This document shows positions 7,406 through 11,743 of a stretch of DNA of 11,743 nt, piece by piece (position 1 is the first letter of the stretch; each line of letters starts with the position of its first letter). Position numbers and translations under genes: made by a program. A model generated the notes under the pieces. That model was not told where the DNA came from. It saw only the letters and a list, made by a program, of their open reading frames with translations, and searched no databases. The stretch spans positions 1-11,743 of the forward strand of contig PWZW01000064.1 of the NCBI GenBank assembly GCA_003567255.1. The letters run 5' to 3'. Source of the DNA: Puniceicoccaceae bacterium. Its GTDB lineage: Bacteria; Verrucomicrobiota; Verrucomicrobiia; Opitutales; Coraliomargaritaceae.

Positions 7406-7540
7406 ATGGGCGATAAATCACCGAAATCCAAACAGAAGAACCAAAACCAGAAGCAGGGAAAATCCAGCGCCGTGCAAAAGGAAAAACAGCGCTTCATCGA
7501 GAGTAAAAAGATCGTCGCCCCCGCCGCGAAGAAAAAATAG
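7406..7540 (+). CDS. Very small Lys/Gln-rich protein, unknown function
   Basis: 44 codons plus TAG. The sequence begins MGDKSPKSKQKNQNQKQG and ends APAAKKK. It is extremely basic, rich in Lys, Gln and Asn, with no hydrophobic segment and probably disordered. I recall similar short MGDKSPKSK-type proteins annotated as hypothetical in several phyla, including marine bacteria, which supports a real gene. The N-terminal motif is too specific to arise by chance if that recollection holds. It follows the GH130 gene on the same strand, 83 bases after its stop, with a strong hairpin between them. No Shine-Dalgarno was found. A role in binding RNA or nucleic acid would fit the charge but is only a guess. 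Confidence 0.7.
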   Translation: MGDKSPKSKQKNQNQKQGKSSAVQKEKQRFIESKKIVAPAAKKK

Positions 7541-7830
7541 CGACCTCAAGAGATCCGAGAGAGCCACGAACCACCTCCGCCTCCTCACGGGTCGCGCCTA
7601 CCATCACTTATAGGATAAGTGCGCCAGCGGCGCGGGGGATAATCACGCCCTTATGGATTGTTGATTTCATAGGTTCCACCGAAACTGGATCGAGATTTGG
7701 AGACGGGAAGTTTTTCCTACTTTTTATCTCCGCAATAGCTAGAGGCTGGCGCCTTTCAGGATGCCTAGGCTCGACGTTGGGCAAGAAATTGAACTTGAGA
7801 TTTTCGGCGGTCCGAGCATACTAATCGTCA
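7541..7830. other. Intergenic stretch, 290 bases, no gene
   Basis: No supported coding frame. It holds one clear dyad, CACTTAT-AGG-ATAAGTG (7605-7621), of unknown role. A GC-rich patch (GCGCCAGCGGCGCGGGGG) follows it. The last part carries a candidate promoter for the toxin-antitoxin remnant. Confidence 0.6.
7795..7822 (+). promoter_or_regulatory. Candidate promoter for the DUF2281/PemK pair
   Basis: TTGAGA (7795-7800), 16 bases, CATACT (7817-7822). The -10 box would lie only 8 bases before the ATG at 7831, implying an almost leaderless transcript. Pattern match only. Confidence 0.25.
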
Positions 7831-8044
7831 ATGAGCATTGCTGAAAAGATCATCCAGGATGATTGCGACACTTCGACCGGAGAAGCAATCCGAAGTGCTT
7901 GAATTTGTGGATTTTCTGAAAGGAAAAGAGAAACAAAACGAAGAAACCGCCCTAAGGAAGGCTTCACTTGCTTCAGCGATGCGGGGCATGGAGGCCGAGG
8001 AAAGCCTCTATACGGAATCGGATGTGATTGAAAAGATCGGATGA
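7831..8044 (+). pseudogene. DUF2281-type antitoxin, apparently frameshifted near its N-terminus
   Basis: From ATG 7831 the sequence reads MSIAEKIIQ, a typical start for this antitoxin family, then runs into a stop. From about 7859 a different frame (ATG at 7859) reads MIATLRPEKQSEVLEFVDFLKGKE and continues to TGA at 8042-8044. The core LRPEKQSEVLEFVDFL matches the DUF2281 family, small proteins that pair with MazF/PemK or PIN toxins. The two frames join at CCAGGATGATTG (about 7854-7865), which suggests a 1-base insertion or 2-base deletion. The downstream frame could still be made as a 61-residue protein from 7859, so a functional short antitoxin is possible. It overlaps the toxin start by ATGA at 8041-8044. 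Confidence 0.65.
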
Positions 8045-8387
8045 TTTCCAAGGGCGATATTCTTCTTTTCCGGTTTCCTCTGTCCGATCTGGGTTTTGGC
8101 ACGCTACGGCCCGCCTTGTTGACCAAAAGAATCCATGGCGGTTTTGATAATTGTCTGGTCTGCATGATCAGCACCCAGATTTTGAAGTCGTGTTGCCGGA
8201 GACGGTGCCCGAATTCGACAAGACCGGCCTGGAGAAAGAAAGTTTGATTCGGACAAGCCGACTTGCTGTCGTTCATCCATCTGTTTTCACCGGCAAGCTT
8301 GGAACTTTACCCACAGAGACCCTCAATAATATTCGCACCCGACTGGCTGAATGGATCCGAAGCGAGAGGTCCATCCAGTCGCGGTAG
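8041..8387 (+). pseudogene. PemK/MazF-like toxin, frameshifted
   Basis: The first frame starts at ATG 8041 with MISKGDILLFRFPLSDLGFGTLRPALL and reaches LVCMISTQ near 8178. It then turns into unrelated, Cys/Arg-rich sequence and stops at 8247. A second frame carries HPDFEVVLPETVPEF, TGLEKESLIRTSRLAVV, GKLGTLP and LAEWI up to 8387. Together they make one PemK/MazF-fold protein of the usual length of about 110-115 residues. In that fold the N-terminal strand region binds RNA and the SLIR-SRLAVV stretch is the central sheet. The break at about 8172-8178 should abolish activity unless rescued by frameshifting. The start overlaps the antitoxin stop, the usual coupling in such pairs. Known members cut RNA; this copy is probably dead. 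Confidence 0.75.
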
Positions 8388-8407
8388 TCAACTCCGGTTC
8401 GCTCCGA

Positions 8408-8794
8408 TCACCAAATCCGTGACGCACCCAAAAGACTGAGCGGTGCATCCGGCGATACCAGCGTACTGCCCGACTCGATAGCGTGCGCCGCAAGGAGCCG
8501 ATCAAATGGGTCATCATGCCCCTCCGGCAGCATGCCTGAGCGGTAGATAACAGCCTCAACCAGTGCCAAATCCTCTAATTGGAAAAACGCACGACGAGAA
8601 GGAATCCAGCTTTCTGGCGATTCCGGCAACGCGAGTTTACCCGCTCGGTGTTTTAGAACAATTTCCAACACGCTGACCTGGCTCAGTTGCCGAATTGTGC
8701 GGGGATCATCCAGCACTCGCTTGGCACCTGCGGAAATACGCGCAGGCTCCAAGGCCAGCCAAAGGAAAGTGCAGGTATCTAAAAGCGCGTTCAC
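8408..8794 (-). CDS. vapC: VapC-type PIN-domain toxin
   Basis: 128 residues. The PIN-domain acidic residues are all present: Asp6 (LLDTCTFLW), Glu44 (SVLEIVLK), Asp98 (DPFDRLLAAHA) and Asp116 (LVSPDAPL). These coordinate the metal ions used for RNA cleavage in VapC ribonucleases. Length and motif order are typical of VapC paired with Phd-type antitoxins. The start is GTG at 8794, overlapping the antitoxin stop by GTGA, which indicates translational coupling. The gene is convergent with the broken PemK toxin, only 20 bases from its end. It looks intact. RNA target unknown; tRNA is common in the family. Confidence 0.92.
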   Translation of the reverse strand: MNALLDTCTFLWLALEPARISAGAKRVLDDPRTIRQLSQVSVLEIVLKHRAGKLALPESPESWIPSRRAFFQLEDLALVEAVIYRSGMLPEGHDDPFDRLLAAHAIESGSTLVSPDAPLSLLGASRIW

Positions 8795-9030
8795 GACAAG
8801 CCCCAGATCCGCAGCTCTTCTTGACTCATCGGACGGAGCGCCTCATCCGCAACTGGAAACGGCTGGTCCATCATTTCCCCAACCTTGGGGCGTGTTGCGG
8901 GGGGGGCGTAAGGTACAAGCTTCGCCAGAGGTTTACGTCCACGAGATATGACCACGGTTTCCCCCCGACTGACTGACTGCAGCAGTGACGACAGGTGCGT
9001 TTTGGCTTCATTGGTGGCGATCATTTTCAT
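8791..9030 (-). CDS. Phd/YefM-type antitoxin
   Basis: 79 residues from ATG at 9030. MIATNEAKTHLSSLLQSVSRGETVVISRGRKPLAKLVP is the signature of the Phd/YefM DNA-binding fold, a dimer that binds operator DNA. The remaining 30 residues (PKVGEMMDQPFPVADEALRP) would wrap and inhibit the PIN toxin. I chose 9030 because the family begins with M-x-x-I-x-x-x-E-A-K. Earlier in-frame ATGs at 9147, 9099 and 9078 would add sequence from repeat copy B and across the palindrome. No Shine-Dalgarno is visible, suggesting a near-leaderless message. It is followed directly by vapC. Confidence 0.88.
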   Translation of the reverse strand: MKMIATNEAKTHLSSLLQSVSRGETVVISRGRKPLAKLVPYAPPATRPKVGEMMDQPFPVADEALRPMSQEELRIWGLS

Positions 9031-9040
9031 AATAAAATAG

Positions 9041-9069
9041 AACTTATCGCGCAAGTTGACTAAGTCAAC
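9041..9069 (-). promoter_or_regulatory. Promoter and palindromic operator of the phd-vapC pair
   Basis: On the minus strand TTGACT (9068-9063), 16 bases, TAAGTT (9046-9041). The -35 box lies inside a perfect 15-bp palindrome, GTTGACT-A-AGTCAAC on the plus strand at 9055-9069. This is where a Phd-type antitoxin would bind to shut off its own operon. Confidence 0.55.
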
Positions 9070-9104
9070 CAATTTCATTGATTCAGAAACCAAACTCATC
9101 CCAT

Positions 9105-9372
9105 ACCACCTTAACGCACCCAAGCCCGACGGCCAGTTTGTCCACAAACATCCGTCCGATGACCCCGCTACCCTGAGCCGGGATGTATCGCCCCGAAAGC
9201 GAGTCCGCCGTGTGGGGAGCGAGACGCTCTCACTCCGCTCGAGACGCGCTAAAGGAGTTCAGCACAATTTTCCAGCGCAGCCTTCGGATCGCCAGGTGAG
9301 CGCCATGGAATCGATGAAATCAAAGCGGTCCTCGAAAATCTTAATTTTTACGGAATGACCCGTTTGGCTGCT
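9105..9372. repeat. Dispersed long repeat, copy B
   Basis: Second copy of the 265-268 bp repeat, in the same orientation as 1063-1327. Differences are scattered substitutions and small indels. The left arm of the large hairpin is degraded (GGATGTATCGCCCC in place of the GGGGGCGTCTC region), and only one terminal AATGACCCGTTTGGCTGC unit is present. It lies 75 bases upstream of the Phd start and ends 58 bases before the zinc-ribbon gene. Frames within it (for example 9259-9465 minus) read the repeat and are not genes. Confidence 0.8.
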
Positions 9373-9430
9373 GCCGCGGGGCTGTTGTACGCTTAGCAGT
9401 CGTCGAAAACTCAGCAAAAGCGCGAGCCTC

Positions 9431-9769
9431 CTAGTCAAAAGGCCCGACAATAAAAACCTGACCACAGTACATGCATTTTGAGTGTCGCTTGCTGTTCATA
9501 CGTTTGCATTTCGTACATTTGATCGAGCTGGACTTCTTTTTCTTGTGATCGTACACCCCGTCTTGCAGATCGATTTGCGTCATCCGCTCAATCAGATCCA
9601 CCTCCTTCAGCTTTTTGTCCTCCTTGATGAATTCCCAAAGCGACTCACAAATCAGCTCAAGCTTGTCGACCCTCGCCTCAAGATCGCGGATTTTCGCTTT
9701 GGTATTCGCACTTATCGGAGAGTGCTCGCTAAACAGGCGTTGATAATTTCCGGATGATCCGTGATTCAT
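9431..9769 (-). CDS. Coiled-coil/zinc-ribbon protein, unknown function
   Basis: 112 residues. Residues about 22-50 (KAKIRDLEARVDKLELICESLWEFI) predict a coiled coil. Residues 52-72 contain VDLIERMTQIDLQDG, an acidic amphipathic linker. A basic stretch (DHKKKKSSS) follows. Cys85, Cys88, Cys99 and Cys102 (CTKC and CMYC, the latter followed by GQ) form a treble-type zinc ribbon. I recall proteins with the same order, a helix pair, IDLxDG and a CxxC-x10-CxYCG ribbon, as hypothetical proteins in Verrucomicrobiota and related phyla. The ribbon may bind nucleic acid or a protein partner. Start ATG at 9769, no Shine-Dalgarno. It stands alone with no operon partner. Confidence 0.75.
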   Translation of the reverse strand: MNHGSSGNYQRLFSEHSPISANTKAKIRDLEARVDKLELICESLWEFIKEDKKLKEVDLIERMTQIDLQDGVYDHKKKKSSSIKCTKCKRMNSKRHSKCMYCGQVFIVGPFD

Positions 9770-9825
9770 ATGCTGCAGGGGTCGGTATTGTTTAACAACG
9801 CCGATAGCTCACCATGAAGTTGGCT

Positions 9826-9982
9826 TTAGGGCGAGTATGATTTGAGCTCCACCGCAGCTTGCTTCGCAAAGCTATAGACCACCGTCACCGCCCCCCCTTA
9901 TCAAAAATACCCAATCGGCCATCGACACAGAGTGCACGGCCTCCGCCGAAAGTCGCCCAATGTAGTCTACAACATCATACAT
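9826..9982 (-). pseudogene. Possible 51-residue protein broken at a G7 tract
   Basis: From ATG 9982 the frame reads MYDVVDYIGRLSAEAVHSVS, MADWVFLI, then Gly-rich sequence and a stop at 9872. Removing one G from the G7 run (9891-9897) restores a frame through VTVVYSFAKQAAVELKSYSP to TAA at 9826. The joined product has one hydrophobic stretch and looks protein-like on both sides. It is not recognised; a chance frame cannot be excluded. Confidence 0.25.
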
Positions 9983-10056
9983 AGGATCGATTTCTCCCGC
10001 GGCGCAGCTGAATAATCAATATCCGAAGGGCATGAACCAGCATGGAGTCCATAGCA

Positions 10057-10107
10057 GGGGTCAAATGTAGAATTTTAATATTCAGGTGGAAAAGGTTAAA
10101 ATCTACA
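10057..10107. repeat. REP-like hairpin sharing sequence with the transposase flank
   Basis: Begins GGGGTCAAATGTAGA. TGTAGAATTTTAA (10066-10078) pairs with TTAAAATCTACA (10096-10107) apart from one bulged base, with a 17-base loop. The head is nearly identical to GGGGCCAAACGTAGATTTTAA at 11543-11563, next to the RAYT-like transposase end. Likely a target or relic of that transposase family. Confidence 0.6.
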
Positions 10108-10280
10108 CATGATTCCTTCGCCGTTTCTCAGGAATCCACACGGCGTGGAGATCACGGTGTTCACAGATCGGATACCCTCGATGAAACATCCGCAAAAAGA
10201 TCCGCACAGATAACAAATATTGAAAATCTTCTATTACATAATCAACTGATTAATAAAATCTTGCAAATTTAATAAATGCG

Positions 10281-10304
10281 CATAATTATCCGCACATAAT
10301 TATG
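10281..10304 (+). promoter_or_regulatory. Paired CATAATTAT motifs before the second Fic gene
   Basis: CATAATTAT at 10281-10289 and CATAATTATG at 10295-10304, spaced 14 bases start to start. The second is a perfect 10-bp palindrome that includes the ATG itself. Either CATAAT could serve as a -10 box. The arrangement suits an operator at the start of the gene; no -35 box at a good distance was found. Confidence 0.35.
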
Positions 10305-11501
10305 AAAAAAACCTTACAGATCGCTTCAATGGAGCCGCTCATTCCGCGCAGCGACTTGCGACCACTTAGCGAGCTGTCTCGACGTATCTTCCTGCGGGCA
10401 GGCAGTTTACAGGGCATCCTCCCGCCCGCTTCCGTTCAACAAATCGCCGCACTCGTCACCGGCATGAACAGCTACTATTCAAACCTGATCGAAGGGCACC
10501 GTACCTACCCCGGCGAGATGGAAACCGTACGCCGAAAAGGCTTCTCCGCCGACCCCAAAAAACTGGCGCTTCAAAAGCTCGGCTTTGCCCACGAGGAAGT
10601 CGAGCAACTGATGCGCGCGCGCCTGCAAGCCGAGCCAGAACTTGAGCCTTGCAGCAATGAATTCATTTGCTGGCTACACCGCGCGCTCTACCAGCGCCTC
10701 CCCGCAGAGTTCCGTGTCGTTAAAAACTTGGCGGGCGATTCGGAATATCCCGTCCACCCCGGTCGCTTACGTGACCATCCGGCCGGCGTCGGGCACCACA
10801 GAGCGCCCGAACATCCGCAACTGCCAGCCTTCATGTCTCGCTTCGAGCAGGCTTATGCCACGCAAGCGATCACACCGACCGACCAACTCATCGCCGCGAT
10901 GGCCGCCCACCACCGCTTCATGTGGATTCACCCTTTTTCCGATGGTAATGGCCGTGTCGCCAGACTCATGACCACCGCTTACCTGATACGGATCGGAGTC
11001 GACGACCTAGGCCTCTGGTCATGGGCGCGTGGTCTCGCCCGTGCGCAGAGCGACTATTACGAATACCTCGCCGAAGCCGATCACCCCCGGCGCGGCGACC
11101 GAGATGGCCGGGGCGCACTCAGCGAAGCTTCGCTCCGCGTATTTATCGAGTTTGCACTCCGCACAGTGCTCGATCAAATCGAGTTCATGGGCAACACGCT
11201 CAACCTACTCAAGCTGGAGACACGCATGGAAGACTTCTTCCGTCGCGAGCAGCCAATTGGCACACCCAAACAAGCCGACGACTTTGTCCGCATTCTCCTC
11301 GAAGTGCTGCGCCGAGGTGAGCTACCTCGCGGTCAAGTCGGCTCCCTCGTACATAAAGCCGAACGAGCCTCCTCGCTGCTCATCAAGAAACTCGAAGCCG
11401 TCGGCTATCTGACCAGCGATGGCCCGAAAAAACCGTTAAAGATCGCCTTCCCACCCGATCTACGCGACGCCTGCTTCCCCAGTCTCTACGTGGCAGGATG
11501 A
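10302..11501 (+). CDS. Fic-domain protein with C-terminal winged-helix-like domain
   Basis: 399 residues. SNLIEG (60-65, within NSYYSNLIEGHRTYP) is the (S/T)xxxE(G/N) inhibitory helix, N-terminal as in class II Fic proteins. HPFSDGNGRVAR (210-221) is a full Fic catalytic motif with its His and both Arg. The stretch PVHPGRLRDHPAGVG (150-164) corresponds to the flap that docks the target. The last 85 residues (ADDFVRILLEVLRRGELPRGQV, ASSLLIKKLEAVGYL) look like a winged-helix DNA-binding domain. Expected reaction: transfer of AMP to a protein hydroxyl, restrained by the inhibitory Glu. Target unknown; no small antitoxin partner is adjacent. Start ATG 10302 without Shine-Dalgarno; Met10 (10329) is an alternative. 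Apart from the shared motifs it differs from the Fic-MerR protein at the left edge. Confidence 0.9.
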   Translation: MKKTLQIASMEPLIPRSDLRPLSELSRRIFLRAGSLQGILPPASVQQIAALVTGMNSYYSNLIEGHRTYPGEMETVRRKGFSADPKKLALQKLGFAHEEVEQLMRARLQAEPELEPCSNEFICWLHRALYQRLPAEFRVVKNLAGDSEYPVHPGRLRDHPAGVGHHRAPEHPQLPAFMSRFEQAYATQAITPTDQLIAAMAAHHRFMWIHPFSDGNGRVARLMTTAYLIRIGVDDLGLWSWARGLARAQSDYYEYLAEADHPRRGDRDGRGALSEASLRVFIEFALRTVLDQIEFMGNTLNLLKLETRMEDFFRREQPIGTPKQADDFVRILLEVLRRGELPRGQVGSLVHKAERASSLLIKKLEAVGYLTSDGPKKPLKIAFPPDLRDACFPSLYVAG

Positions 11502-11513
11502 TCACCTAAAATG

Positions 11514-11549
11514 GGAGGCGCGAAGGGGTCAGGAGGCGCGAAGGGGCCA
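11514..11549. repeat. Tandem 18-bp direct repeat
   Basis: GGAGGCGCGAAGGGGTCA (11514-11531) is followed at once by GGAGGCGCGAAGGGGCCA (11532-11549), differing at one base. The second copy runs into the REP-like head. It lies between the Fic stop and the transposase end. Confidence 0.8.
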
Positions 11550-11564
11550 AACGTAGATTTTAAA
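11543..11564. repeat. REP-like head beside the transposase
   Basis: GGGGCCAAACGTAGATTTTA, close to 10057-10078. It lies directly downstream of the transposase stop, where REP sequences recognised by RAYT proteins are commonly found. Confidence 0.55.
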
Positions 11565-11571
11565 TGTTTTT

Positions 11572-11743
11572 TCATCGATTTTGCCGAATCAAGTTCGTCA
11601 CCCGGAATGGATGGCCCATCTTCAAGCGGTTGGCAATCCAAAGGTTGCCTGCCGTTGTACGGGCTCGGAGGTTGAGGGCTATCTCGACCTTCCAGTCAGC
11701 GCCTTTCCGGTCCGTCAACAAGTCCGCTTCATTTTTCCCGACC
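11572..11743 (-). CDS. C-terminal end of a RAYT/Y1-type transposase (partial)
   Basis: Minus-strand frame entering from the right edge, 56 visible residues to TGA at 11574-11572. The segment DWKVEIALNLRARTTAGNLWIANRLKMGHPFRVTNLI matches the C-terminal helical end of REP-associated tyrosine transposases (IS200/IS605-like, Y1_Tnp superfamily): K-V-x-I-A-x-x-L-R-x-x-T-T, then WIA-x-x-L-x-MG. The HUH and Tyr catalytic residues would lie upstream, outside the window, so activity cannot be judged. REP-like sequence follows immediately, supporting the call. The gene is convergent with the Fic gene. Confidence 0.7.
   Translation of the reverse strand, partial: VGKNEADLLTDRKGADWKVEIALNLRARTTAGNLWIANRLKMGHPFRVTNLIRQNR

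Larger units (their letters stand above)
9770..10301. other. Long intergenic region, 532 bases, no convincing gene
   Basis: Contains a possible frameshifted mini-ORF on the minus strand (9826-9982), a C7 run at 9891-9897, a REP-like hairpin (10057-10107) and, at its right end, AT-rich sequence with paired CATAATTAT motifs before the second Fic gene. A 76-codon plus frame (10042-10272) crosses the REP hairpin and resembles nothing I know. Confidence 0.6.

Noticed and set aside
7761..7844. 27-residue ORF reading MPRLDVGQEIELEIFGG
   Set aside because: Protein-like but very short, overlaps the antitoxin start, no ribosome site and no family recognised.
10042..10272. 76-codon plus-strand frame before the second Fic gene
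   Set aside because: It runs through the REP-like hairpin, has no ribosome site and resembles no protein I know.

Overview
The window reads as an accessory stretch of a bacterial chromosome around one metabolic operon. No marker gene fixes the organism. A Gram-negative bacterium of the Verrucomicrobiota (Opitutae-like) is my best guess. It rests on the GT4 plus GH130 pair followed by a tiny Lys-rich protein, a coiled-coil/zinc-ribbon protein type I associate with the PVC group, scarce Shine-Dalgarno sequences, TTG and GTG starts, and a family of degenerate dispersed repeats. This is inference from memory, not a database match.

Layout. (1) 1-938, minus: a Fic-domain protein with a C-terminal MerR-type helix-turn-helix, running off the left edge, with a perfect 17-bp palindrome just upstream. 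(2) 1063-1372: dispersed repeat copy A, ending in three tandem 21-23 bp units. (3) 1373-2692, plus: the remains of an MgtA-type P-type ATPase. It starts abruptly at the last tandem unit, lacks the nucleotide-binding domain and the phosphorylation motif, yet keeps one open frame. (4) 2824-3186, minus: a small coiled-coil protein with two membrane segments. (5) 3296-3483: a MITE-like element with imperfect terminal inverted repeats. (6) 3572-7540, plus: the core operon, a two-domain GT4 glycosyltransferase, a GH130 glycoside phosphorylase/hydrolase-like protein 10 bp downstream, and a 44-residue Lys-rich protein. (7) 7831-8387, plus: a DUF2281 antitoxin and PemK/MazF toxin pair, both apparently frameshifted. 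(8) 8408-9030, minus: an intact Phd/YefM antitoxin and VapC (PIN) toxin pair, convergent with the broken one, with a 15-bp palindrome over its predicted -35 box. (9) 9105-9372: repeat copy B, in the same orientation as copy A about 8 kb away. (10) 9431-9769, minus: a coiled-coil/zinc-ribbon protein. (11) 9770-10301: about 530 bp without a convincing gene, holding a possible frameshifted mini-ORF and a REP-like hairpin. (12) 10302-11501, plus: a second, unrelated-looking Fic protein with a winged-helix-like C-terminus. (13) 11514-11743: REP-like sequence and the C-terminal end of a RAYT/Y1-type transposase on the minus strand, running off the right edge.

How it fits together: the GT4/GH130 operon looks like an intact carbohydrate (probably mannoside) synthesis and turnover unit. 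It is embedded in toxin-like genes (two Fic proteins, one live and one dead toxin-antitoxin pair) and repeats of at least three families. Several of the toxin-like genes have palindromes immediately upstream, as expected for autoregulation. The most unusual items are the Fic-MerR fusion, the P-type ATPase remnant without its nucleotide-binding domain, and the pair of long direct repeats that bracket most of the window.
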